Source: an uncultured Clostridium sp.
GTDB lineage: Bacteria; Bacillota; Clostridia; Clostridiales; Clostridiaceae
Assembly: GCA_900539375.1 (NCBI GenBank)
Contig: UQBY01000009.1
Location: 37,591 to 101,590 of the forward strand
Reading direction: 5' to 3'
DNA length: 64,000 nucleotides
A program made the translations under genes and the position numbers. This document shows positions 9,638-21,700 of this stretch, piece by piece. Below the pieces are notes generated by a model. The model had not been told where the DNA came from and searched no databases. It saw nothing but the letters and a program-made list of their open reading frames with translations. Numbering within the stretch: position 1 is the first letter of the stretch; every line of letters starts with the position of its first letter.

Positions 9638-12600
9638 TTACTTAAAGAAATCCTCTTTCTTAAAATAATCATATGTCTTTAAGAATAGCTCATAATCTGC
9701 CTTCTTTTCATTAAAATTAATTGAATCAAGAAGTTTATATGTTGCCTTAGAACTTACATTTTGTTTTATATCTTTATATTTAAATCCTGCAAATTCCTTT
9801 ACAATAATATCTTCTTTTTTAGCTACTCTTTCTACATTTGCATCTATGCTTTTTGGGAATATTCCAAGAGTTGCAATTAAAGCCTCATCTTGATTTTCTT
9901 GACCATATTTTATTATTTCATCAACCCAGTCTTCATATCTTATTACTTCTAATTTCATATTAAACTTCTCTATCCAATGAATCATATCTGGAATTGTAGT
10001 ATCTTCATAAACTAAATGATATATATTATTTTCTTTATCATATTTAGTCTTTGAAATTTCAACAATCATCTTAGCTAAAGTATCAACTGGCATAAGTTTA
10101 AATGACATTCCAACAGCCGGTATTTTTTTAATTTTCATAACATCATTTACTAATAACCAGAAAAAGTCTTTATTTTGACACATTCCATTTCTAGTATCAC
10201 CTGCTACAGTTCCTATTCTATGAATTCTACAAGGAATACCTTCTTTTACTGCTAATTGCATAATATTATCTGCAACCCATTTTGTTTTAATATATCCATT
10301 TCCTGCTGGTGTAATATTTATTGGTGTTCTTTCATTTATTTCTCCTGGAATTGTTTCATAAACTGCATAACTAGATATATAATTTATTTCTTTTATTTTC
10401 TTTGTAGCTGCAAATTTAATTACTTTTCTTGTTCCCTCAACATTTGAAGGTGCAATAACATCATATCTATAAATAAAGTTAACCTCTGCAGCTGCATGAT
10501 AAATAACATCTATTTTTTCTGATAAAATATTATATTCCTTTTCTGAAAGGCCAAGGTTAACCTGAGAAACATCTCCCTTTAAAAATACTATTCTTTCTAA
10601 ATCAATATCATTTAATAAATCATACTTTTTAAGATTATTTATTATCCTTTCTTTTGCTTTTTCATTACTATCTGCCCTTGCAATTGCATAGACAGTATAA
10701 TCTGTATTTTTAATTAAAGAATATAAAATATATACACCTAAAAATCCTGTAGAACCTGTAATTAAAGCATTTTTCTTATTATCACAATAAGTTAAATTTT
10801 TAATATAATCCTTTATAGGATATTTTAAATTAATATCATCAATAAGCATTTTTTCATCATTTATTAAAATTTCTTCTTCAGAATGTTTTATTTTATTTAT
10901 TCTTTTTACTAGCTTATTTATGGTGCTACAAGTTAATATATCCTTAAATGATATTTCTACTTTAAATACTTCATTTATTCTAAAAATCATTCTAGAAATA
11001 CTTATTGAATTTCCTCCATATTCAAAGAAATCACCATTTACATCAATATTAGATACCCCTAATATTTCTTTCCATATATTTATCATTTTTATATGCTCTT
11101 CACTTAATTCATCTTTATTAAAAGCTACATCTAAAATGTTTTTATTACTTATAAGTGAGTTTATATCTATATCTTCACTATTATCTGATAATAGCAAAAT
11201 ACTATTTACTTTTTTATATGTTACATAAATATTATCTAAATTTTCTTCCTGAATTACCTTTTTTATCTCCTCAAGATTTCCATCTGAATAATATACTTCT
11301 AAAACTTCATTATAATCATCATCTATTATTGGAATATTCTTTTTAACATTTCTATCTATTCCAACTATTGAGTTATTAATATTTTTATTTAAGATATATT
11401 CTAAATAAAATATATTCTCTTCAAAAGAAATAGATTTAAATCCATTATTTATAGACATCTTTTTAATTGCTTCTGGCATTTCATTATTTATTCCTATATC
11501 ACTCCACATACTCCATGAAATACAATATGTATTTTCATACTTTCTTTTTAATGCCTTACAATACTCATCTTGGAAACTATTTGCTGCACTATAGCTAGCT
11601 AGTGAAATTCCTCCAAAATAAGAGTTGTTTGAAGAAAATAATATTAAGGAAGCTTCTTTTCTTTTTTCTCTTAACTTTTGTAAAGTTATAGTTGATAATG
11701 CTTTTGACTTTAATACCTCTTCGAAACTATAGTGAGTTTCATTCTCAATATTATGAAGGGTTATATCATCAAAATGTTTCTTTTTAGACTTATCTGCTGA
11801 TACTTTTCCTGCTAGATTAAATATTACTCCTAATTTTCTTTTATATTTATCTTCATATTTTGAAACAAGTTCTTCAATTTCATTATAATTAGTAATATCT
11901 ACTTGTTCATAGGAAACATTATTGTTTATTTTTTGCATTTTTTCTATTAAATTATTTTTCTCTTCATTTAAAGGACTAGCTCCTAATATAAGAAGATTAA
12001 CATTATATTTTTTCAATAAATATTCGCTAAGCTTTCTTCCTACACCACCTAAGCCCCCAGCTATAACTATAAAATCATTATTTTTTATTACCTTTGAATT
12101 TTTTATTAATGTATCTTTATAGCTCTTTAATTTAGATACATATCTTTTTCCATTTCTATAACATACTATTTCTACATTATTTTTAGATACAACTTCTTTA
12201 AATAATAAATTTATATCAAAATTATCAAAATCAACTTCTTTACATCTTATATTTGTATTTTCAAGATTAAATGTTTTTATAAAACCTCTTATTATTCCAT
12301 TTTCACTATTATTTTCACAATCTTCTTCTAAAGTAATAGACTGTTTTGTAGGAATAACTATCTTTATATTTCTTCCTTTTATTTTTTCTAGTTTTTTAGC
12401 TTCTTCTAATAATTTATATGATAAGTTAATTAATGAATCATTATCTACATCTTTTATTTCATTATTGTAGAAATTAAAATCAATTAAATATTTTATTTCA
12501 TTATTTATAACATAATCAAAGTTTGTTATTTCATAATTAAATGTAGTATTTTTTAAAATATTTTCAGCTTTTTCTTTATTATCTGATATTACATAAACTT

Positions 12601-15600
12601 TTTCTTTATTGTATTTTTCATTAATTAAAGGATTTATTTCAAATACTTCTTTAAGAAGATATTTTTCATTATTTTTTCCATTTTCTAATTTACTTATAAT
12701 TTCATTATAAGCACCCTTTTTAAAATTATCCCTATATTTGCTTCTTTGCTTTTTACCTATTTCTGTTCTTACTGATTTTTCTGCTAATGTAGGTATAATA
12801 TATTTAGGATTAACAGAACTTTTATTAAATACTTCAGTTCTTATTTTTTTAACAAGTTCTTTAAGAGCTTCTATATTATTATCCTCTAATAATTTTTCAT
12901 CATTTGGTGCAAAAAATACCAAAACCTCTTCATTACCATCATTATTTTTTACTGAAGTAGCTACAGTATAAGAAGCATTTACTTCCTCTATTTCATCTAC
13001 AACACTTTCTATATCTTGAACATAATAATTTAATCCATTAATTATTATTATATCTTTAGCTCTTCCTGTTATTGTAAGTGTATTATCTTCTATATATCCT
13101 AAATCCCCTGTTATTAAATATCCATCATCTGTAAATGATTCTTTATTAGCTTCTTCATTATTATAATAACCTTTAGTAACAGTATCACCCTTTAAAACAA
13201 TACTTCCAACTTCCCCTTCATTAAGAATATTATTATTTTCATCTAAAATTTTAATTTCTATTCCAGGCATTGGTATTCCAACAGGAATAAATTTATCATC
13301 ATCAGTACTATTTTCTAATGTAAATGTATTATTATATGTAATACATGATGAAGTTTCAGTCATTCCAAAGGTAGGTTTTATAGCATTATCTGGGAGATTA
13401 TATTTTTTTAAATTTTTAATACATCTTCTTAGTGTTCTACTTACATTAGCTTCTCCACCTGAATATGCATATTTTAAATTACTTAAATCCCAACCATAAT
13501 CTTTTTCATTATCTATAAAATTATTAACTAATGCAAAAGCAAAGTTTGGTGCCCAAGTTAATGATACTTTATATTTATTCATAAACTCTAACCACTTTAA
13601 TGGTTTCTTTAATATAACCTGTGAATTAACATGAATATCTAATATATTTAAGTATAAATCACGTATATGACACCATATAAGACCTGCTGCATGCGTAAGA
13701 GACATCCAGTTTAAAGATACCTCATTTTCTTTAAGGTTATAAAGCTTAATTTCTCCAAGTGTTCTTCCAAAAATATTTTTTTGATTTAATCTTACACCCT
13801 TTGGAACTCCTGTACTTCCTGATGTAAATAATATAAGGCTAGTTTCATCTAAATTCCAATTATAATATTCTTTAATTTCCTCTGAGCTTTTAATATTATC
13901 TATATTTAATAAATTTAACCTCTCACCATTTAAAACATTATCCTCCATCTTTTTTAAGGATTTTTCAATTTCAGTAGAAGTTAAAATAACAGCCTTTCCA
14001 AGCATATTCCATATATTATTTAACTTATCTGTATTTAAATTTTTCACTCCATAATCATCTAAAACTGCAATTGGAGCTGGTATAGCACCAAGTATCATAC
14101 ATGCCCAATAGGCTTCAAGGAAATCTTTATTGTCAGGAATTTGGAAAATAACCTTATCTCCATTATTTACTCCTGATTCTTTTAATCCTTTAGCTATTTT
14201 TTTAGCTTCACTAAATAATTGTTTATAAGTTAGTTTAGTTTCTGATTCTTCTTCTATAAATAAAATCTCTTGATTACTTTTTTCTCTCTCTTCCATTAGT
14301 TCAATAAGATTTTTATATTTATATTCTTCTTTTTTTATTATTCCACCATTTGCAATAGCTTTTTTATTTTTAATAGTTTTTCTTTCTATATTATTTTCAT
14401 TATTATTTGTATTTTCTAATGTTATTTCCCCTTCTGCATTTTTAAAGCTAACTATTAAGGAATTGTTTATATTCTTATCACTTATTTTTTTACTTATACT
14501 TTTTATTTCTTTAGAGCCTAGTGTATATCTTTCTAAAAATAATGAATCTATATTTCCATTTTCATCTCTTTTAAAATTAGGTACTTCAATAAAATCAAAT
14601 TCACATTTATCATCTGGTATATATTTGTAAATTTCTTTCTTTATTCTATATATTGATACATAGTCATTTAATGAGTAATATATTTTATTTTTATCTATAT
14701 AAAAATCATTAATACTTTCTATATTCTTTAAAACATATTCTAATTCATTTTTATTATAATAATATCCTTCTTTAACAAAGCTTACATCATTTTGTCCTAA
14801 TGATATTAAAACCTTACTTTCAATCATAATACCCTTATAATTTACAAACTCTTTATTATTTTCTAATATATTTCCTACTGTTCTTTTAGGTTGTTTCTGC
14901 TTCATTTGATTTACTATTGAAAGTGTTATATTTTTTATAGGCTTTATTTGATGATACATTCCCTCTTTTCCGTTTATAATAAAATTCTTTACTGCAGATA
15001 TATAAGTAACATATGGGAAGCCATAATAATTTACCCAATTTATATTTAAATCATTCATTATTTCTTTTCTTTCAGAATAACTAATTAATTCCTCACCATA
15101 TGTAATTAATTTTAAATTTTTAATATTTTTATTACTTAATAACTTATCAGTTAATCTTAATGGCATAATCACTGTTTCAAAATCATTAAAATCAATGTTT
15201 GTGCTATTAGATAAATATAATTCCTTTTTATTTATTATAGGAAGTAACCATATATACGAATATAAATCTTTATTATTTTCATAAACAAATACTGCCTTAT
15301 TTCCATCAAATTTTAAAATATTTTTATTAAATTCAATCCAATTTAATATTTTTTCTTTTGAAATAAGTTTTGTATTTACTATATCTGAAATAATTATATC
15401 TGATACACTTAAATTTTCTTCATAGCAAAAAGTATCTTCTTTAATATCCTTATTATATATAATATTTTTAAATATTATTTCATCTTTATTTCTATCTGTT
15501 ATTAATAAATCTATATTATTATTATCAATAATAGCTTGATTTCTTAATAATGAATCTGTAATATCTAAAGCTAGAACTTTGCACTTATTTAAAAATGCTG

Positions 15601-15739
15601 CTAATACACATGATATAAATTCTTCATTATCTTCTAATTCTATTGCTATTATCTTATCTTCTAAATTAATAGCTTTTCTATACTTAGCTATTGATTTAGA
15701 TAAAATATCTTTATTAAGTAACTTAATATTTTTTTTCAT
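9638..15739 (-). CDS. hybrid synthetase: vestigial A, AMP ligase, ketoreductase, PCP, terminal reductase
   Basis: About 2033 residues. Residues 1-330 look like a decayed adenylation domain: an A2-like stretch (60-85) and an A5-like YGEEL...NYYGFP, but no SGSTG loop. A linker (330-460) matches the N-terminus of the 2523-6350 protein. A PksJ-like AMP ligase follows (470-1010; LFTSGSTGVPKG, LNWMSLTHAAGLIWCH), then a ketoreductase (1225-1460; GGLGGVG, FSSN, intact SYSAAN) and a carrier domain (1550-1625; YGGNSIS). A thioester reductase closes the protein (1660-2000; TGSTGFLG, YIKTK as YxxxK). Such reductase domains release the chain with NAD(P)H as aldehyde or alcohol. The start is the ATG at codon 5 of the longest frame, 5 bases after GGAGG; the preceding NRPS stops at 15751. 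Having a release domain here, mid-operon, breaks simple collinearity. Confidence 0.85.
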   Translation of the reverse strand: MKKNIKLLNKDILSKSIAKYRKAINLEDKIIAIELEDNEEFISCVLAAFLNKCKVLALDITDSLLRNQAIIDNNNIDLLITDRNKDEIIFKNIIYNKDIKEDTFCYEENLSVSDIIISDIVNTKLISKEKILNWIEFNKNILKFDGNKAVFVYENNKDLYSYIWLLPIINKKELYLSNSTNIDFNDFETVIMPLRLTDKLLSNKNIKNLKLITYGEELISYSERKEIMNDLNINWVNYYGFPYVTYISAVKNFIINGKEGMYHQIKPIKNITLSIVNQMKQKQPKRTVGNILENNKEFVNYKGIMIESKVLISLGQNDVSFVKEGYYYNKNELEYVLKNIESINDFYIDKNKIYYSLNDYVSIYRIKKEIYKYIPDDKCEFDFIEVPNFKRDENGNIDSLFLERYTLGSKEIKSISKKISDKNINNSLIVSFKNAEGEITLENTNNNENNIERKTIKNKKAIANGGIIKKEEYKYKNLIELMEEREKSNQEILFIEEESETKLTYKQLFSEAKKIAKGLKESGVNNGDKVIFQIPDNKDFLEAYWACMILGAIPAPIAVLDDYGVKNLNTDKLNNIWNMLGKAVILTSTEIEKSLKKMEDNVLNGERLNLLNIDNIKSSEEIKEYYNWNLDETSLILFTSGSTGVPKGVRLNQKNIFGRTLGEIKLYNLKENEVSLNWMSLTHAAGLIWCHIRDLYLNILDIHVNSQVILKKPLKWLEFMNKYKVSLTWAPNFAFALVNNFIDNEKDYGWDLSNLKYAYSGGEANVSRTLRRCIKNLKKYNLPDNAIKPTFGMTETSSCITYNNTFTLENSTDDDKFIPVGIPMPGIEIKILDENNNILNEGEVGSIVLKGDTVTKGYYNNEEANKESFTDDGYLITGDLGYIEDNTLTITGRAKDIIIINGLNYYVQDIESVVDEIEEVNASYTVATSVKNNDGNEEVLVFFAPNDEKLLEDNNIEALKELVKKIRTEVFNKSSVNPKYIIPTLAEKSVRTEIGKKQRSKYRDNFKKGAYNEIISKLENGKNNEKYLLKEVFEINPLINEKYNKEKVYVISDNKEKAENILKNTTFNYEITNFDYVINNEIKYLIDFNFYNNEIKDVDNDSLINLSYKLLEEAKKLEKIKGRNIKIVIPTKQSITLEEDCENNSENGIIRGFIKTFNLENTNIRCKEVDFDNFDINLLFKEVVSKNNVEIVCYRNGKRYVSKLKSYKDTLIKNSKVIKNNDFIVIAGGLGGVGRKLSEYLLKKYNVNLLILGASPLNEEKNNLIEKMQKINNNVSYEQVDITNYNEIEELVSKYEDKYKRKLGVIFNLAGKVSADKSKKKHFDDITLHNIENETHYSFEEVLKSKALSTITLQKLREKRKEASLILFSSNNSYFGGISLASYSAANSFQDEYCKALKRKYENTYCISWSMWSDIGINNEMPEAIKKMSINNGFKSISFEENIFYLEYILNKNINNSIVGIDRNVKKNIPIIDDDYNEVLEVYYSDGNLEEIKKVIQEENLDNIYVTYKKVNSILLLSDNSEDIDINSLISNKNILDVAFNKDELSEEHIKMINIWKEILGVSNIDVNGDFFEYGGNSISISRMIFRINEVFKVEISFKDILTCSTINKLVKRINKIKHSEEEILINDEKMLIDDINLKYPIKDYIKNLTYCDNKKNALITGSTGFLGVYILYSLIKNTDYTVYAIARADSNEKAKERIINNLKKYDLLNDIDLERIVFLKGDVSQVNLGLSEKEYNILSEKIDVIYHAAAEVNFIYRYDVIAPSNVEGTRKVIKFAATKKIKEINYISSYAVYETIPGEINERTPINITPAGNGYIKTKWVADNIMQLAVKEGIPCRIHRIGTVAGDTRNGMCQNKDFFWLLVNDVMKIKKIPAVGMSFKLMPVDTLAKMIVEISKTKYDKENNIYHLVYEDTTIPDMIHWIEKFNMKLEVIRYEDWVDEIIKYGQENQDEALIATLGIFPKSIDANVERVAKKEDIIVKEFAGFKYKDIKQNVSSKATYKLLDSINFNEKKADYELFLKTYDYFKKEDFFK

Positions 15740-15750
15740 ACTAACCTCCA

Positions 15751-18700
15751 TTACAAATCATAACAAACAAATTTCTTTTCAGGATTTTTTACAATTTCAT
15801 TAATAATATTCTTAAATAACAATTCAAATTCAGCCATTTCATAATCTGAGAATAATTCCTCTTTATATGTAAAACTTAAATTGTGCACTCCATTATTTGA
15901 TTGAATAAATAAACAAAAATCTGCTGGTGCAATTAACTTAGAATAATTAAATGAACTAAATATTCCATCTTTACCTTTGTCTTCATTTTCTATATAATCT
16001 ATTAAAATTTTATATGGAAGGGTAAAATACTGTCTGTCTAAATTTATCTCCTTTATTACTTTTTCATAAGGTAGTGATTGGTATCTATAAGCTTCATCTA
16101 CAGTTTTCTTTACATCCTTTGCTATAGATGAGAAGCCTTTATTTTCATCTATATTGCATCTTAATAATAATGCTCCTGCAAAATTTCCTATAGTCTTTTC
16201 TATCTCACTTCTTCCTCTTCCTGAAACCCCACATCCAATTGAAATATCAGATTCATATGTTAAGTAATTTATAAACATATATAAGACAGTTGTAAATCCT
16301 GCAAATAATGTCATACCATTATCTTTACATATTTCTTTAAATCTTTTAATTACATCCTCATCTATATTAACCTTTCTTACATTTCCTTTAAAACTTCCAA
16401 AGGTAATATTTTTCTCTGATAAGTCTATAATATTTAAGTTTCCCTTTAGCTTATCTTTCCAATAATTTAACTCATCATCATATTTTCCCTTTTCAAGTTC
16501 TTCATTTTGCCATATTAAATAATCTATATAATTTATATCATCTTTATTTTTTTCTATATTTTCATTTCCTTTAAGTAATTTATAGTATTCTTGTATTTTT
16601 TCTAAAATTATATTTATAGAATAAGCATCAGCTATAATATGGTGTATATTTATTACCAATAAATTTTTATCTTCACAACTTTCTAATATTCTTATATTAA
16701 ATAATGGAAATGTACTTATATCAAAATGTGTTTTTGCTTCTTGAGCTTCTACTATTTTTCTTATTTCTTTATTAGGTAAATAATCATACTTTTTTTCAAT
16801 TTTTACTTCATACTTTCCATTAAAGTCTATTGTTTGATAAGGCTTATAATCTTTTTCTCTAATAACTGTTTTTAAAGGAATATTATTTTCTATTACTAAT
16901 TCTATAGACTTTTTTAATAAATCTAAATTAACATTATTATTAATTTCAAATGTACTTATAATGTTATATCTTTGGTCTTCATTTTCATCTATTCCTTTAT
17001 TTATAAACCATATACCTTCTTGAGATATTGATAATGGAGCTGTATTTTTGTTTGTCTTTTTTATATAATTATCAGTTTCATTTAAATTTTTCTCAATTAA
17101 TATACTAAGTTTATAAATTGAAGGACATTTGAAAATATCAGTTAAATTTAAACTTACTTTATATTTTTGTGATACTTTACGTAAAAGTTTTATTGCCTTT
17201 AATGAATCTCCTCCTAAAGTAAAGAAATTATCATTTATTTCAGCACTATCTATATTAATTATTTCCTTATAAATTTCTAATATATCTTTTTGAATAGATG
17301 TAAGCTTTTCTTCATCATATTTTACATTAACTTTATTTTTTATTTCTGGAAGCTTGTCTTTATTTATCTTTCCATTTAATGTTAGAGGTATTTCTTCAAT
17401 CCTCATATAATTTTTAGGTATCATATAATCTGGAATTTTTTTCTCTAAAAACTTTCTTAAAGTATTATTATCAATTTCTATTGTGGATTTATAATATAAA
17501 TTTATTACTTTTTTATCCTCACTACTTATTTTTGCAATAGCACTTTCAATGCCTTCAAATAAATCAGCATAATACTCTATTTCTCCTAATTCTATTCTCT
17601 TTCCATTTATTTTAACTTGGAAATCTTTTCTTCCAATAAAATCAATACTTCCGTCTTGAAGGTATAATCCTAAATCACCAGTATTATACATAACATTTCC
17701 TGTATATGGATTAGTAATAAATACTTGAGAAGTCTTTTCTTTATTATTTATATATCCCTTTGATACTCCATCTCCTTCTACAAACATTGTACCTATTACA
17801 CCTTTAGGACATATTTCTAAGTTTTCATTAAGAATAAAATACTTTGTATTCCAAATAGGTTTTCCATAAGGTATTCTTGTTTTTCCTTCATCCTCTATTG
17901 TAACTTCATGGTTTATATTCCATATAGTTGTTTCAGATGGACCTCCTACATTCATTATCTTTGCATTTTTAATTCTCTCCCTTAGTTTTTTTACCATTGC
18001 TGGTTTTAAAACATCTCCTCCAAATATTGTAACTCTTATACTACTAATATCCCCTTCATTTTTCATATCCATTATTTCAAGCATCATTTCCATCATTGCT
18101 GGAACTGTGTTCCATAATGTAACACCATGCTTTTCAATTAATTCTAACCAATGTTCAGGGTCTTTTACTCTTTCAGCTTCTGGAAGTACAATTTCTCCTC
18201 CTGCAGATAAAATTCCTAAAATATCATATACAGACATATCATGACTGTAATTTGTAAGAGATAATATTTTATCTTCTTTATTTACATTAAAGGTTTCATT
18301 TGTATATTTTATACAATTTATTAATCCCCTTTGTGTTACCATTACTCCTTTTGGCATTCCTGTAGAACCTGAAGTATAAATAATAACCATATTATCTTCT
18401 AAATCTGCTCCTATAGGTTTAAAGAAGCTATAGTCTTTATCAAATTTATAATTATCAATATTTATTATTTTGCACTTTATATCATCTATATTAAAAAGTT
18501 TAGAAGTATTATTATCTACAATTAATAATTTACTTTCTGTCTCACTTATACAATGTTTTAATCTCTCTTTTGAAGCATCTGTAGTTATAGGTATATATGT
18601 AGCTCCACAATATATAACTCCTAAAATACTTGCAATTTGCTCCATTTTTTTATCCATTAAAATAGAAACATTATCATTTTTCTTTATGCCACATTCACTT

Positions 18701-21700
18701 AATAAATTTGCTATACCTTTTACTGTATTAAATAATTCCTCATATGTATAAGATTTATTTATAGTTGAAATTGCTGTTTTCTTTTCATTAACCATTCTGC
18801 TATTTTCTAATAAATCTACAAATTTTTCATATTTAATACTATGCTTTGTATTATTTGCCTCTTCTATAACTTTTTTATATTCTTCTTTAATATATAACTC
18901 ATTTTTTCTTGTCCAAGATTCTTCATTATTTATTAATTCTTTTAATGTAATAATAAATGTATCTAGCATAGAATCTAGTAATTCACCTTCAAAAATATCA
19001 AGTACACAGTCCCAATTAAACTGCACCTCATTATTACATTGCATAACTACTGAGTCTATCCAAATTTGGCTTGTATGAGTTTGTACATATTTCTTTTTAA
19101 ATTTCTTTAAACTATATTCATTACAAACATCCATAAGACTTGTAAATACAATAGGGACATAATTATTTTCAATTGAACCTGAAACTTTTGCAATTTCTTT
19201 TAATACATCAGCTCCTGAAAATAATTTATTTTCATGAAGTTCCCATAATGTTTTTTCATTATCTCTTGCACTTTCTAAAAATGATTTATTTCCTCTATTA
19301 TCTATTTCAAATAATAGAAATGATGAACATTCTCCAACTAAATTATTTACTCCTTCTTCAACATCATATCTATTAAACTCTGGTACATTTATTAAAAATC
19401 TTTGTTTATTACAATATCTTGCAATAGTCTTACCAAATACAGTTAATAAAGTTATAAATACTGTTATTCCATTTTTTTGTGATATTTTTTCTAATTTATT
19501 ATAATCTTCAATAGATAAGGCTCTACTAAACTTTCTTACTTCTGGTAACTTATTTGAAGAATTGTTATTTTGTTTTGTAGGAAGGTCTGGAATAGGTGGT
19601 AAATCCTTTATTCTGTTTTGCCAATACTTTTTGCACTTTTCATATTCATTACCTTTTTTAAGTTCTTTTAAGTAATTAATATAATCTCTAAATAACACCT
19701 TTTCATCTGGTAATTTATAATCTTTATTAGAATATAATTTATCTGTTTGACTAAATAATATTTCTTGACTCCAACCATCAACTACTAACCCATCATAATA
19801 AAAATGAATTATTGCTTTCTTTTCTCCAATTTTAGTAACTCTAAGTTGTACTAAATTTTCTTTTGTATAATCTATTATTTTAGTAGTCATTTCTTCCTTT
19901 ACTTTATTTAAAAAGGCTTTTTGTTCTTCTTTTGAAAAGTTTGAAATATCATTATATTCTATATCCTTTAATTTATAGTTTTCATCTATATATTGATATC
20001 CATCATCTGAAAATCTACATCTTAACATATCATGATTATAAAAAACTTTTCTTATAACCTCTTTAAATCTTTCATGGTCATAATCATCACATTCAAATTC
20101 TGTATAACAATGAGTTGCTAAATTTCCTAATTCAAATTCTGATTTTCTTCCTAAAAGATAAGCTTGTTGCAAATCATTTAATTCAAAAGGCTTAAATCTT
20201 TCCTTTTCATTATGTTTAAAGACTATATTTTCATCATCTTTTTTATAATTTTTTATTTGCTTATTTATAATTTCTTCTAAATTTTTTATATTAGGTTCTT
20301 TTAAAAAATCTATCATTGATAAATTAATATTATACTTTTCATTAATATCTTTTATAAGTTTTATAGCTAAAATAGAATGTCCTCCACCCTCTATAAAATT
20401 ATCATCTATACTTATATCTTCTAAGTTTATAGAAAGCATCTTTGACCACATTTCTTTTAAAACTTCTTCTATATTATTATCTTTCTTATCAATATCTATT
20501 TTTTCTTTTTTATCCTTAATTAAAGCTAAAAGTGATTTTTTATCAACCTTAAAATTATTATTAAGAGGAATTTTATTAACCTTTATAAATTTATTAGGAA
20601 TCATATACTCTGGTATATTTTTTAATAAAAATTCTTTTATATCTTTATTATTTATTTCTTTATCACTACAATAAAAACAAGCAATATACTTATTTTCAAC
20701 TTCATCATTATAAATTATGGCTACATCTTTTATTTCTTTATACTCCATAACCATCTTTTTTATTTCATTTAATTCAATTCTAAAGCCTCTATGTTTTATT
20801 TGCTCATCTTTTCTTCCCACAAATTCAATTTCATAATTTTCATTCCATTTTGCTATATCACCAGTTTTATACATTATTCTATTTTTATCTAAAATAGAAG
20901 GAACAAATCTTTTTTTAGTTTCTTTTTCATTATCTAAATATCCAATAGATAATCCTATTCCTTCAACACATAACTCACCTGGCTCTTTTAATGGATTAAG
21001 GTTTCCTTCTTCATCAATAATTAATATTTTCATATTATCTACTGAAGTTCCAATTGGAATATTTTCATATTCTTTATCTAATACTTCATACATTGTACAA
21101 GCAACTGTAGTTTCAGTTGGTCCATATATATTAATTAATTTGTAATTATTTTTAGAAACCTTATTTAGCTTTTCACCACCTGTAAATACAATTCTTAAAG
21201 AATTATTATCTAATCCATCAAAAAGCTCATACATTGAAGTAGTCATAAACATAAGTGTGATTTTTTTACTTTCTAAATATTTGTTAATATTATTTATATC
21301 CATTCTTATATCATCTTCAATTATATGAATAGTACCACCTACAAATAATATTGGAAATGTATCTAAAACAGAAGCATCAAAAGCAAAACTTGATAAAGCT
21401 AATACACTATCTTCTTCTTTTATTTCATATTTATCAATTACATATTTAGAAAAGTTAATAACTGATTTATCTCTTATTTTTACCCCTTTAGGTTCACCAG
21501 TAGAACCTGAAGTGAAAATTATATAACAATTTCTATTTCCATCTATATTTATTTTTTCTTTTCCATATTTTAAATTTTGTATTTCCTCTTTAGATAAGGA
21601 GCATATATTTTCTTTTTCAATAATATTATCATCAATTAATCTATCATTAATGTTTTTAAAACTTTTTTCTGATAATACTACTTTGCATTCTGCCTTTTTT

